Positions 1 to 9,367 are shown, counted from the stretch's first letter. The stretch: DNA of 58,626 nucleotides from an uncultured Bacteroidales bacterium (GCA_902774005.1 CACYGK010000009.1:1-58626); one strand, 5' to 3'. Numbers and translations are program-made. Notes: generated by a model from the sequence alone, not told the origin.

Positions 1-1653
1 ACGGAGTGCCTTGAGTGTGACGTCGTCAACGATGAGCTGTGCTGGTGTGTTGCCAGTATTTTGTTTCTGGAAACCGAACACGAGGTCGAACGGCTTGGCA
101 CTTTCAGTTACCTCAAAATCGTAAGTCAGCGTTTTTGCTCCATCGGTGGTTTCGCCTATTGCAGTTGTAGCAGCATCTCCAACTTTGAACTGCGAGAGGT
201 TAGTCATATTCGCCATATTGCTGTTCCACGAGAGTGAGAGCTGGTAGCGTCCTACTGGGAGCATCTTTTCTTTGAAGACAGTGAGTGTAGTAGCTGCGCT
301 GCCCCAGTTCTTACGCATGTAGAGTTTTCCGTCGTTATCTCCCTGATGTGTCTGAACGACTGCCCAAGTGTCTGCATCGGCATACGATACTTCCCAACCT
401 GTTACTTCGTGGATGTTGTTGCTGTTTTCGGTATTGAGTGCACTACCTTCTGCTGCGCTGAAGTCGAGGTTTGTGCCAAGGAAAGCACTTACGTCGTAGT
501 CTGCGGTCTGGGCTTTGTTATAATTCACGAAGGCTGTGTTGAGGGCTGTGATGGCAGTTTGCTGAGTGGCATCTGTATTCATGTTGCTGTCTGCACCATA
601 GCTGCCTGCGATGCTGAGAGCCGTACAACCTTCTACCATTGCCTTGTAGCTCTTGAAGAGACGGAGGGAGGTGTCGGTAGCATCCATCTGGGCGGTGAGG
701 TTGCTTGTCAATGTGCCGTAGCTGGATGCCTGTGATACGTCGTCGAGTGCTTCGCTTACTGCGTTCACCTTTGCAAGCAGACCAGTCCATGCGTCTGCAC
801 TCATCGTAGCGCGGCGGTAATCAGTACCGTCAGCAAGGTTATAGTCTGTTTCGAAACGTTCGAGTGCTGCAATCATCAGTACGCGGTTGGTCTTAACGGT
901 AGAAATCTGTGATTTGGCAGTATTGATAGCATTGGGCAGGGTAGTGAGGGTGACTTCGTTGAGGGCGTCATAAGTATTTGCATCGTTACCATCGTCAATA
1001 GCATCTTGCAGGTCTTGTTGCTGTGCCAATGTGAGCAAATCGGCATCTGCACTAGCCAGGATTCCTTCAGCCTCGGAAACGAGTGCATCGCGATCTGCCT
1101 TCAGTACCGTCAGGTCAGGATCTTTACTATATGTGATGGTATAGATCTGTGTCACGTGCCAGTTGGAACCAGCAGCAGTCTTCTTTATACCGAATGTGAG
1201 GTCGCCAGCTGAGGCCAATTGAGCAGAAAGATTCACTGGCACCTGATCTTCGGCAGCTAACGAGGTGCGGAATACTACAGGTAGTGAGAGTGAACTTTCG
1301 CCAGCAAAACCATAGGTGATGTTAAGTTGTCCATCTGTACATTTTTCAACCAGAGAACCACGACCAGAAGTGTATGATGCTGCTGCATAGAGAGCTACTG
1401 TGTAGTAGCCTGCTGGCATAGAACTAAGTGTCTGATATAAGATGTTGCCAGTGATACTCTCACCGCCAGCAGCCTCTGTGTAACTCTCTACGAAATCTGC
1501 CATAGAAGGATCAGGTTTTGGTACCGACCATGCTGGAGCTGTTGCTGCAGGGCTCAATCCGCTTGCGGTCTGCCAGTCGGCAGCAGCCGTCGAAGCAAGG
1601 AATGTCAGGTTGAACGGATTGCCGTCCTCGGCTGTTACGCTACTGATAAAGGG
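1..1653 (-). CDS. C-terminal part of a large secreted multidomain protein, out of frame with its N-terminal part and cut by the window edge
   Basis: An open frame of about 550 codons runs without a stop from near 1653 to the left edge. It has no convincing start of its own; the first Met lies about 50 codons in, after sequence that already reads as protein. It begins with a beta-rich domain (motifs NPFNLTFLAS, PAGYYTVALYAAASY), continues as alpha-helical bundle sequence rich in Ala, Leu, Asp and Gln (for example LTLAQQQDLQDAIDDGN), and ends with a second beta-sandwich-like segment (LPVGRYQLSLSWN, IVDDVTLKAL). The adjoining upstream gene ends at 1640 in another frame with the same domain style, so I read this as the continuation of that protein after a frameshift. 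Binding to carbohydrate or other surface ligands is a guess from architecture. No catalytic motif was recognised. Confidence 0.6.
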
Positions 1654-3103
1654 CAGCACGGATATTAGCAGTCTGCGTGTTGATGGCTGATGCCGTGGTA
1701 GCTGCTTCGACTGCTGTATTGGCAGCGGAGATAGCGGCGTCGAAGGTAGATTTAGCCGTACCGGGGTCAGTGTATTTATAGGTAGAAGTGTTTTCCAAAC
1801 CCTGCACGTTCGTGCGCATTGTCTTATAGGCGGCGTAGGCATTTTGCAGTTCTGTATCGTTCTGATATGTATCAAGTACGGCAGTCAGAGCTACTATCGC
1901 TGTACTGTATTCCTTTGCTGTCTCATAGGACTGATTGTAGGTTGTGATTGCACTGCTGATAGCGTTCTCACATGCTGTCGGAACTACGTCGCTCGCAATA
2001 AAATCGTTGCATTCGTCCACCAAGTCTGAGAGCTGGGATACGTATGCTGAAAGATCTAGTCCTGTGCAGTAGAGTTTGAAGTTGTCGAAGTTGATCCATT
2101 GGTCGGTTGTCTCGCACTTCATACCAATGGTCAACGAACCATTTGATACAGTTATCTCGTCTGTAATGGTTTGACCATACGTGCGGTCTTGAATCATTGA
2201 AAGAATTGTGCTCTGGAAATCGGTACCAGCAGCGTCACTTGAAGCAGCTTCTTTGGTAGTACCATTACTTGTGTCATACACCTTGCCTGCTCCTGAAGTT
2301 CCTGCCATCTGCAGAGATACTTTATACTTTCCATTAGGAATAGTCAAGTCTTGGTGGATATTGAAACTTGAACGTTGCCAAATCTCGCAACCACCACCAT
2401 AGGAGGTGTTATTGTTGCCTCCGGAACCTTCTTCTGTCCAACCCGTGCGATTGCCTGCATCGAAGGCAACAGGATTGCTGTCGGATGCATTGTCGAGCAG
2501 ATTCTGCTTGAACTGTGCACGGCTGATGGCGTAGATATAGAACTTACCCACGTTGTTGCCTGTCTTGTTTGCTGCACATTCTGCACCGTTTTCTATCACG
2601 TTATCCCACGGACCGATGTAGTTAGAGCCCCCATATTTCCCATTTTGGAGTGTCCATGTACCATCGGCATAAATCAAATTAACTTGCGTCCATGGATTTG
2701 GATTAGGAACGTCGTTGGTGTCAAACATCCATGCGCCAGCACCTTCTGTTTGGAAACACAAAGCGCTATATTCCAAGTTACGTAATGCGAAACCATCGCC
2801 TTGGGATTCTAACGTCCAGACTTTTCCGTTGATGTTTGCGGAAACGGGTTCTACTGATGTCTGGTAATACACACCCAGCGAATACCATTTTGTATTTTGG
2901 TGTACACCCTTAGCGGTGCCCAGCATCAAGTCGCGGGTGGCATCGACGAAGACGTAGTAATTGTTGCCAATATCTGACGATGTAGGTACGCTGGTAATCT
3001 TTGTCCAGCCGTCTGCAGCGGTCAGTTTGTTGGTATCAGCCCACACATTACTGGTAAAAGCGATGAGGGCTGCAATGATTGTATAGAATGATTTACGTTT
3101 CAT
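1640..3103 (-). CDS. Secreted multidomain protein with FIVAR-like helical region, N-terminal part (frameshifted)
   Basis: The 487-residue product opens with a signal peptide (Lys/Arg start, hydrophobic core, probable cleavage after SNVWA). A beta-rich domain follows (residues about 25-190), then a second beta-sandwich-like domain with a PNGKYKVSLQMAG strand and a FDNFKLYCTG end (about 210-345). The rest is a helical repeat region resembling FIVAR or CBM-linker bundles. The frame stops at TAG 1642-1640 just after IRAALYQ, while the frame one base over stays open to the window edge, so the natural protein was probably over 1,000 residues. The gene lies 37 bases downstream of the metallophosphoesterase and is probably co-transcribed with it. 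Function unknown; extracellular, possibly glycan-binding. Confidence 0.6.
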   Translation of the reverse strand: MKRKSFYTIIAALIAFTSNVWADTNKLTAADGWTKITSVPTSSDIGNNYYVFVDATRDLMLGTAKGVHQNTKWYSLGVYYQTSVEPVSANINGKVWTLESQGDGFALRNLEYSALCFQTEGAGAWMFDTNDVPNPNPWTQVNLIYADGTWTLQNGKYGGSNYIGPWDNVIENGAECAANKTGNNVGKFYIYAISRAQFKQNLLDNASDSNPVAFDAGNRTGWTEEGSGGNNNTSYGGGCEIWQRSSFNIHQDLTIPNGKYKVSLQMAGTSGAGKVYDTSNGTTKEAASSDAAGTDFQSTILSMIQDRTYGQTITDEITVSNGSLTIGMKCETTDQWINFDNFKLYCTGLDLSAYVSQLSDLVDECNDFIASDVVPTACENAISSAITTYNQSYETAKEYSTAIVALTAVLDTYQNDTELQNAYAAYKTMRTNVQGLENTSTYKYTDPGTAKSTFDAAISAANTAVEAATTASAINTQTANIRAALYQ

Positions 3104-3140
3104 GTCTTTGTTCCTTTCGTTTTGTTTGTAATGTGTAGTT

Positions 3141-4466
3141 TTAGAATTGTGTCTGGATAACCTCCTTTACGCCTTCTCCACGTTTGAAGAGTACAACGAA
3201 GGCATTGTTCGTCTGTGACGGGTTGCCTGGAGCAGCTACCGTGTAGTCATGCACTTTGTTGGCAGATTCTACTGTGCTTGTGTAGATCTGCTCATCAAAT
3301 CGGTGGTAGTGACCTGAGAAGTGTTGCACCTCGCCATTTACTTTTCCTGCAGCTTTCATCATGATAGCAGACAGTGGGTCTTTCTTCTTTGTATTGGCAA
3401 AGTCGGCATCATTCTTTCCAACGCCTGAGTCACTTGAACCATAGATGGACGAATTCGAACTTGTACGGTACAGTCCATTTTCATTCTGATCGAGCCACCA
3501 ACGATCGCAATCGCTGCCAGCACGCCACGGATAGTGTTGCATCCATACACTGGCTTCGTCTGCATGACTCCCTACGTATGTATTCAGATTGCTCACGATA
3601 CCGTCTGGAGCATACATGGTTCCGTTTGTGTTGGTCAGCAGTCCTGGTTTTGTATATGGCTTCTGGAACCAATAGCAGTTGGCACAGTAGAAACGCACAT
3701 CCTTATATTTGAATGTGAAGTGACTCGGTTCGAAGTCATAACTGTTGCCAGAAGTGAAATATGTGATGCCGTCTTCAAACCAACCACTCCAGTACGAGTT
3801 GTTATCCTTTACAGCACTGATGGTCTGCTGGTCTGCATGATAACCGCCACTGTTTCCGTAAGTCACACCCTTGCTGCCATCGCCCCAATAGTCTGGACTG
3901 ATATCGTGGTTACCTGCAATGAAGATAAACGGAATGCCGGCTTTCTTTGCCAAATCAGCCGTACACTCCAAGAAATTATTATGACTACCGCTGCTGCCGT
4001 CGTCGCCCTTATCCTGATCGAGGTCTCCAGTACAGAACACGATGCTCGTCTTCGGTACGAGGTTAGTAGCACCTTCGGTGGTAAAACGGATTGCTCCTGA
4101 TTTAGGGCTCATGTTTAGGATGTTCTGCATGATGGTTGCCATATCCTCGGCGGAAGTACCGTCATGTCCAGCTCCCTGATTGATATGGCAATCGGAGAAG
4201 AATACTCCGCAGAACCATACGTCCTCCTCAAAGCGGAATCCGTAGGCTTTGTTGTCGTAGGTGAACACTTTCAACTCGCCATAGTTGAGCTTTGTTGTGG
4301 TTGGATTTGGAGTTACGCTCTCGGCATCAACGGGTGAACCGTTGACCGCAACAGCTGTAATAAGTCCGCTGAGGTCGGTACCTGCCGGTACGGTGACAGT
4401 TGTGAAACCCTTGCTGTCGCGCTCGGCTACATCACCATAAGTAATGCCGTCAAGAGTGAACGTCAT
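3141..4466 (-). CDS. Calcineurin-like metallophosphoesterase, separated from its signal peptide by an in-frame TAG
   Basis: The metallophosphoesterase signature is complete: a D-x-H motif in FFSDCH, GDLD, GNHD, and a late GHYH motif, so the dinuclear metal site should be intact. A short beta-rich N-terminal domain (about 80 residues) precedes it. The called start is the ATG directly after a TAG codon. In the same frame upstream lies a perfect 21-residue signal peptide starting at ATG 4532. I infer that the original gene was 3141-4532 and that a CAG codon became TAG. As it stands, translation from 4466 would leave the enzyme in the cytoplasm. The substrate is unknown; secreted phosphodiesterases or nucleotidases of this fold are typical. 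It is first in an apparent operon with the multidomain gene downstream. Confidence 0.75.
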   Translation of the reverse strand: MTFTLDGITYGDVAERDSKGFTTVTVPAGTDLSGLITAVAVNGSPVDAESVTPNPTTTKLNYGELKVFTYDNKAYGFRFEEDVWFCGVFFSDCHINQGAGHDGTSAEDMATIMQNILNMSPKSGAIRFTTEGATNLVPKTSIVFCTGDLDQDKGDDGSSGSHNNFLECTADLAKKAGIPFIFIAGNHDISPDYWGDGSKGVTYGNSGGYHADQQTISAVKDNNSYWSGWFEDGITYFTSGNSYDFEPSHFTFKYKDVRFYCANCYWFQKPYTKPGLLTNTNGTMYAPDGIVSNLNTYVGSHADEASVWMQHYPWRAGSDCDRWWLDQNENGLYRTSSNSSIYGSSDSGVGKNDADFANTKKKDPLSAIMMKAAGKVNGEVQHFSGHYHRFDEQIYTSTVESANKVHDYTVAAPGNPSQTNNAFVVLFKRGEGVKEVIQTQF

Positions 4467-4532
4467 CTAAGCATTTGCCGACAGAGTCATACCCCATACA
4501 GCAAATGCAGTAAAGAATAGTTTTAGTTTCAT
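4467..4532 (-). pseudogene. Orphaned signal peptide codons of the metallophosphoesterase, ended by TAG
   Basis: ATG 4532-4530 starts 21 codons encoding a textbook signal peptide: basic MKLK, a hydrophobic core, and a cleavage site ending SANA. They are followed by TAG (4469-4467) and, in the same frame, the ATG of the enzyme. Other secreted proteins in this window have Ala-Gln at this junction, and CAG to TAG is a single change. The segment is therefore best read as the broken 5' end of the enzyme gene and not as an independent peptide gene. Confidence 0.7.
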
Positions 4533-4609
4533 AGTAATGTATTTAAGTTTTTAAGTTTGTTAGAATTGTATAAGTTATATAATGTTTAGGTTATTTGTGG
4601 TCTTAGGCG

Positions 4610-4617
4610 CAAAAATA
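4610..4617 (-). promoter_or_regulatory. Bacteroidetes -7 box for the metallophosphoesterase operon
   Basis: On the minus strand this reads TATTTTTG, a full match to TAnnTTTG, about 80 bases upstream of the ATG at 4532. No TTTG was seen at the expected distance for a -33 element, so strength is uncertain. Confidence 0.5.
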
Positions 4618-4621
4618 GAAA

Positions 4622-4670
4622 AATCCTTTTACATTTATTCGTTATTACACGAAAAAAATGCAAAAGGATT
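4622..4670. repeat. Imperfect inverted repeat upstream of the metallophosphoesterase promoter
   Basis: Arms 4622-4635 and 4657-4670 are inverted copies matching at 13 of 14 positions (AATCCTTTTACATT against AATGCAAAAGGATT), separated by 21 bases. It lies just upstream of the -7 box of the minus-strand operon, which suits an activator or repressor site, but it is AT-rich and could be fortuitous. Confidence 0.35.
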
Positions 4671-4713
4671 AAGAAGTGTTATTAGCCTATTGGCTAAAAA
4701 GGCTATTTTTTAT

Positions 4714-4732
4714 CTGAATATTAAATATTCAG
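4714..4732 (-). terminator. Weak hairpin at the 3' end of the efflux operon
   Basis: A perfect 7-bp inverted repeat (CTGAATA, 5-base loop, TATTCAG) sits directly after the outer-membrane factor stop codon. A second small stem (TTAGCC, TATT, GGCTAA at 4682-4697) lies 17 bases further on. Both are AT-rich and neither has a clean following T run, so intrinsic termination here is uncertain. Confidence 0.3.
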
Positions 4733-4733
4733 T

Positions 4734-6158
4734 TTACTTTGTTGCACCACCGAGGGCGATGTAGAGAGAGATGACTGCCTTGGCTCCGTCGTACATATTC
4801 TCTGCTTCGTCGAGCTGGGCTGAGAGGAGACTCTCCTGTGCGGTAAGTACCTCGAGGTAGCTTGCCTTACCGTTGTCCATGAGTTCGTGGGTACCTACGA
4901 ATGCATCGTTGAGTACTTCAACCTGACGACGGTAGTGGTAGAACTTTTCGCGAGCTGCGGTGCAGTCGGCGATTGCTTCGTTGACATCGTTACCTGCGTC
5001 GATGATTGCCTGCACGTATTTCTTCTTCAGGTTCTCTTCGCTCAGTTTTGCTGTCTTGAGATTGGCAGTGAGTTTGCCACGCTGGAAGATAGGCTGGGTG
5101 AGTGAACCGACAGCTTCGAACAGAAGCTTACCCGGGTTTGTAATCACTCCGCCTCCGCTATTGGTCCATCCGAGAGCACCTGAAAGGGTGAGGGAAGGAT
5201 AGAAGGCAGAGCGTGCAGCCTGGGTGTTGTAGAATGCCTCTTCCATTGCGAAGTTGAGCAGACGAATGTCGGGACGGAGTTCGATCATCTGAGCCGGAAC
5301 ACCGATGGTCAGGAACTTGGTGTCGAACATGCGCTGACCTGTATTACCTGCTGCATCGGGATGGTGAAGGGCTGCGCTACCCCAGTAGCTGCGTTCGATG
5401 TGCTGCGGAGTGATGCCAAGAAGACTGCAGATTTCGTTCTCTGTAGAGCGTATGCTGCGTTTTACGTCGACAATCTGTGTCTTGATGCTGATGTAGGATG
5501 CTTCCATCTGATTTACGGCTGTGCTATATGCCTTACCGTTCTCGTAGAGTGAACGTTCCATCTCAAGTGAGGCTTTCCACAGACTGTCGGTCATAATGAG
5601 GATATCCAGTTCGCGGTCGAGCAGTTGCAACAGGTAGTATTGCTGTGCTGTGGTGGATATGAGGTTGGCACGGGTGCTTTCCTCTGATACCTGTGACTGG
5701 AAGAGTATAGCTTTTGCGGCACGCTTCTTGTTGGTCAGGGAACCGAACAGGTCGACGTCCCATGACATCTTGAGCTGCAGGTTATAGGTCTTTGACCACG
5801 GGTTGCTGTCGAACTTGGACAGGGAGCCCTGCGGTGCCAAAGAGAACGAAGGCAGGTATGCCAGACGTGCAGCCTTCAACGATGCTTCGCTCTTCTGGAT
5901 GGCGATGCGTGCTGAGAAGAGGTCGGTATTGTTGGCAAGTACCTGTTCGATGAGCTGCTGGAGCAGTGGGTCGGTGAAGAATTCACGCCATGACAACTGA
6001 GCCAGAGACTGATCGCTTGTGGCATCTGCTACGTCGAGGTGGGTACCGAAGACGTTCTCGGGTATCTCTGTTTTCTGCTCGTATTTGTTGTATATGCCGC
6101 AGCCAGAGAGCATTGTGCCTGCTGCTACGGCTATGAGGATATTTCTAAGCTTTCTCAT
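4734..6158 (-). CDS. RND efflux outer-membrane factor (TolC/OprM-type lipoprotein)
   Basis: This is the outer-membrane channel of a tripartite efflux pump. The 474-residue protein starts with a lipoprotein signal whose lipobox ends MLSGC, making Cys20 the acylated residue. Two repeated OMF domains follow, with long helices (for example LARLAYLPSFSL-like and AFYPSLTLSGALGW segments) typical of the NodT/OprM family, and the length is normal. The residues after the Cys (GIYNK) lack acidic positions, fitting a lipid anchor facing the periplasm. It is last in the operon, 27 bases after the pump gene. The substrate spectrum cannot be read from the sequence. Confidence 0.93.
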   Translation of the reverse strand: MRKLRNILIAVAAGTMLSGCGIYNKYEQKTEIPENVFGTHLDVADATSDQSLAQLSWREFFTDPLLQQLIEQVLANNTDLFSARIAIQKSEASLKAARLAYLPSFSLAPQGSLSKFDSNPWSKTYNLQLKMSWDVDLFGSLTNKKRAAKAILFQSQVSEESTRANLISTTAQQYYLLQLLDRELDILIMTDSLWKASLEMERSLYENGKAYSTAVNQMEASYISIKTQIVDVKRSIRSTENEICSLLGITPQHIERSYWGSAALHHPDAAGNTGQRMFDTKFLTIGVPAQMIELRPDIRLLNFAMEEAFYNTQAARSAFYPSLTLSGALGWTNSGGGVITNPGKLLFEAVGSLTQPIFQRGKLTANLKTAKLSEENLKKKYVQAIIDAGNDVNEAIADCTAAREKFYHYRRQVEVLNDAFVGTHELMDNGKASYLEVLTAQESLLSAQLDEAENMYDGAKAVISLYIALGGATK

Positions 6159-6185
6159 ATTATTGTAATGAATTATGCAATATGG

Positions 6186-9100
6186 TTATGAATTCTTTCC
6201 CTGGAATCGCTCGTGGAGCTTCTGGAACATGATGAAGAATGCAGGTACTACGAAGAGCAGTGCGATGGTTCCTACGCTCATACCGCCAACGACACCTACG
6301 GCAAGGGCACGGTTACCGTTGGCACCGGCACCACCTTCGATGATAAGCGGAATCATACCTGCAATCATGGTGAGTACTGTCATGAGGATTGGACGCAGAC
6401 GTTCCTTGCAGGCTTCGAAGGCTGCTTCTGTGATGCCCATGCCTTTCTTGCGGTTCTCACTTGCTACCTCGGTAATCAGGATAGCTGTCTTTGCCAACAG
6501 ACCGATAAGCATGACGACACCTGTCTGCAGATAGATGTTGTTCTGCATGCCCGGTATGCCAAGCAGTGATACCAGCCATGTGACACCGAAGGCACCCAGC
6601 AGACCGAACGGTACGCTGAGAAGGACTGCCATAGGTACGAACCATGAGTTGTACAGAGAACCCAGAATCAGGTAGATGAGGATGGCACAGATGCAATAGA
6701 TGATAGTGGTTGTGTTGGAACCGGCTTGCTCTGCAACCTCACGCGACATGTTGCTGTACTCGAACGTAGCGGTTGTAGGCATCTCCTGACGGAATACCTC
6801 TGCAATGACCTTCTGAACTTCACCTTCACTGTAACCGTTGGCAGGCACTACCTGACACTGAATACTTGAGAAGAGGTTGAAGTGCTGGTTGTTTGACGGT
6901 CCGACAATCTCCTTCAGCGAAACAAACTGGGAGAGTGGTGACATCTTTCCGTTGCTCGTCTTCACAAATACATTATTGAGTGAAGAGGGGTCGAGACGAT
7001 ACTCGGGAGCTGCGGCAATCCACAACTGATATACCTTACCGAACTGGTTGTAGTTGGCGATGTAAGAACCGCTATAGTAGTTGCCGAGTGTGCTCAACAC
7101 ATCCTTTGGTGTCAAGCCCGAACGGCTGCACTGGGCAGCGTCCACGTCAACACGGTACTTCGGGAATTTCTCTGAATATGTGGACATGGCTACACTGACT
7201 TCCTTGCGTTCCATCAGTTTTGCCAGGAAGTTGTCGGTCTTCTTGGAGAACTCTGACAGGTTGCCGTCGGTAGGGTCTTCTACTACGAGGTTTACGTTGT
7301 TGCTCGTACCGTAACCCGGAATCTGAGGCAACTGGAATGGGATGACAGTCGCATTCTTGATGTCCTGACACGATATAGCCAAACGATACAATACCAATTC
7401 AATGTAGTGGTTGAAGCCCGGACGCTCTTCCCAGTTCTTCAGACGGATGATGAAGGAACCATAACTGGAACCAAAACCTGAAATCATACCATAACCGCTT
7501 ACCATGGCGTAGCTCTCCAGTTCGGGAATAGCCTTGACCTTTTCCTCCACCTGCTTCAACAGTTCGTTGGTCTGCGCCAGTGTATAACCTTCAGGTGCAT
7601 CCACCTCAGCCATAAAGATACCCTGGTCTTCCTGTGGCACAAGACCCGAAGGCAGGTTCTTCATGGAGAACATGAGCAGAACGGCAGCAATAACCAACAG
7701 CCCACATGCCAGCATAGGACGCTTGATGAATTTCTGCACACCTTTGGCATATTTGCCGAGGACGGCGTTGTAGCTGGCTTCGTATGCCATCTTGGTATAG
7801 TATGTAAGACCCTTGCCTTCCTTCTTGCCTTCCGTTACTCTCAGCATGATGGCACAGAGGGCAGGACATGTGGTCAGCGCCTGCAGACAGGACAGACCTA
7901 CGGCTGAGGCGATGGTGATACCGAACTGAGTGAAGAATGTACCTGAGGTACCACTCATGAAGGTAACAGGGATGAACACTGCCATGAAGACGAGTGTACA
8001 GGAGAATACTGCCATTGACACCTCACTCATAGCCTGACGTGTAGCCTCCTTGGCATCGGTCATACCGCCCTCAATCTTTGCCATTACTGCCTCGACGACA
8101 ACGATGGCGTCATCCACAACGGTACCGATGGCAAGTACAAGTGCGAAGAGTGTCAGGAGGTTAAGCGAGAATCCTGCCAGTGTAACAATCATAAAGGTAC
8201 CCATCAGTGATACGACAATGGATATAGACGGGATGATTGTTGCCTTGATGTTCTGCAGGAAGAAGAACACTACCAGAATTACAAGGATGATGGCTATAAT
8301 CAGTGTCTCCACCACATTATGGATAGCAGCGAAGAGGAAGTCGTCGGTGTTCTGCAGGGTGACGAACTCCAGACCGTCAGGCATCGTTTCCTTCAACTCC
8401 TCACACATCTGGTCGATGCGGGCGTTGGTCTCTGTAGCATTCGAACCCGGAGACTGGAAGATAAGCATGACGGCACCCGGCTGACCGTTGATGTTAGAGA
8501 TGAAACTGTAGGTCTTGGCACCAATCTCAATTTCTGCTACGTCTCTCAGGTACAGCACATGACCGCCTTCAGTAGTCTTGAGAACGATTTCGTTGAACTC
8601 CTCAATCTCCTTCAGTGTACCCTTGTACTCCATTGAGTACTTGTATTTGTTGTTCGACTGTTCACCAAAACTACCCACAGCGGTAACGAAACTCTGGTTG
8701 GTGATGGCTGTGCTGACATCGTCGGGTGTCAGACCGTACTGTGCCATCACATCAGGTTTCAACCATACACGCAGGGCATAGGTGTTACCCAATGCCATTA
8801 CGGAACCGACACCGAAGATACGCTGCATACGTGGCTTGATGTTGATATCCACATAGTTGGATACGAAGTCGTCGCTATACTTGCCGTTAGTACATTGAAT
8901 ACCGATGATACGCAGGATACTGTTCTGTCGCTTCTCTGTCTCTATACCTACATTGATAACGGCAGATGGCAGCTGCGACTGAGCCTTCGACACGCGGTTC
9001 TGTACGTTTACCGTTGCAATGTCGGGGTCAACACCCTGCTTGAAATACACGTCAATGGTCACATTACCCGATGAGGTGGCTTTCGAGACCATATAGTCCA

Positions 9101-9326
9101 TACCGTCCACACCGTTGATACTCTCTTCCAATGGTGAGATGACAGACTCGATAATGGTTTTGGGGTCGGCACCGCTATAAATGGTTGAGACCTCTACCTC
9201 TGGCGGTGCAATGTTGGGATATTGCTCGATGGGCAACGAATTCATACAGATGAATCCCACCAATGCCAATACAATGGAGATGGCACATGCCATCACATAT
9301 CTGTTGATGAATATATTATTCTTCAT
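6186..9326 (-). CDS. RND efflux pump, inner-membrane proton antiporter (AcrB/MexB-like, HAE1)
   Basis: About 1,046 residues, normal for AcrB homologues. The N-terminal transmembrane helix (FINRYVMACAISIVLAL) is followed by porter-domain sequence and the TM4 pair Asp405-Asp406 in the VVDDAIVVVEA motif, which carries the proton relay. A Lys in GLLAKTAILITE corresponds to the TM10 lysine. I chose ATG 9326 (MKNNIFINR) over a TTG nine bases upstream because the ATG product matches family N-termini. It should trimerise and couple proton entry to drug or bile-salt export with the adaptor and channel encoded on either side. The intergenic spacer before it contains CAATTRT heptamer repeats. Confidence 0.95.
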   Translation of the reverse strand: MKNNIFINRYVMACAISIVLALVGFICMNSLPIEQYPNIAPPEVEVSTIYSGADPKTIIESVISPLEESINGVDGMDYMVSKATSSGNVTIDVYFKQGVDPDIATVNVQNRVSKAQSQLPSAVINVGIETEKRQNSILRIIGIQCTNGKYSDDFVSNYVDINIKPRMQRIFGVGSVMALGNTYALRVWLKPDVMAQYGLTPDDVSTAITNQSFVTAVGSFGEQSNNKYKYSMEYKGTLKEIEEFNEIVLKTTEGGHVLYLRDVAEIEIGAKTYSFISNINGQPGAVMLIFQSPGSNATETNARIDQMCEELKETMPDGLEFVTLQNTDDFLFAAIHNVVETLIIAIILVILVVFFFLQNIKATIIPSISIVVSLMGTFMIVTLAGFSLNLLTLFALVLAIGTVVDDAIVVVEAVMAKIEGGMTDAKEATRQAMSEVSMAVFSCTLVFMAVFIPVTFMSGTSGTFFTQFGITIASAVGLSCLQALTTCPALCAIMLRVTEGKKEGKGLTYYTKMAYEASYNAVLGKYAKGVQKFIKRPMLACGLLVIAAVLLMFSMKNLPSGLVPQEDQGIFMAEVDAPEGYTLAQTNELLKQVEEKVKAIPELESYAMVSGYGMISGFGSSYGSFIIRLKNWEERPGFNHYIELVLYRLAISCQDIKNATVIPFQLPQIPGYGTSNNVNLVVEDPTDGNLSEFSKKTDNFLAKLMERKEVSVAMSTYSEKFPKYRVDVDAAQCSRSGLTPKDVLSTLGNYYSGSYIANYNQFGKVYQLWIAAAPEYRLDPSSLNNVFVKTSNGKMSPLSQFVSLKEIVGPSNNQHFNLFSSIQCQVVPANGYSEGEVQKVIAEVFRQEMPTTATFEYSNMSREVAEQAGSNTTTIIYCICAILIYLILGSLYNSWFVPMAVLLSVPFGLLGAFGVTWLVSLLGIPGMQNNIYLQTGVVMLIGLLAKTAILITEVASENRKKGMGITEAAFEACKERLRPILMTVLTMIAGMIPLIIEGGAGANGNRALAVGVVGGMSVGTIALLFVVPAFFIMFQKLHERFQGKNS

Positions 9327-9332
9327 AATTGT

Positions 9333-9367
9333 CAATCAATTATCAATTATCAATTGTCAATTGTCAA
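9333..9367. repeat. Tandem CAATTRT heptamer repeats between efflux adaptor and pump genes
   Basis: Five consecutive 7-base units (CAATTAT or CAATTGT) fill the 37-base spacer and run into the adaptor stop codon at 9366-9364. Similar ATTGATAATTGACAATTGA-like spacers are common in Bacteroidetes intergenic regions (recollection, not checked). Copy number may vary between strains and alter spacing to the pump start. Confidence 0.6.

Noticed and set aside
346-735. Plus-strand open frame of 129 codons (and many like it opposite the secreted and ribosomal genes)
   Set aside because: It is Cys-rich, family-less sequence antisense to a clear coding frame, so it was treated as a shadow.
1640-1660. Programmed -1 ribosomal frameshift
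   Set aside because: The change needed is +1 or -2 and no X-XXY-YYZ heptamer in the zero frame is present.
3534-4100. Plus-strand 188-codon frame opposite the metallophosphoesterase
   Set aside because: It overlaps the catalytic region of a well-supported enzyme and has no signal or motif of its own.
4467-4469. TAG reassigned to glutamine, as in some gut phages
   Set aside because: At 1640-1642 reading TAG as Gln does not restore the protein; a frame change does. The surrounding region is chromosomal, so a point mutation is simpler.
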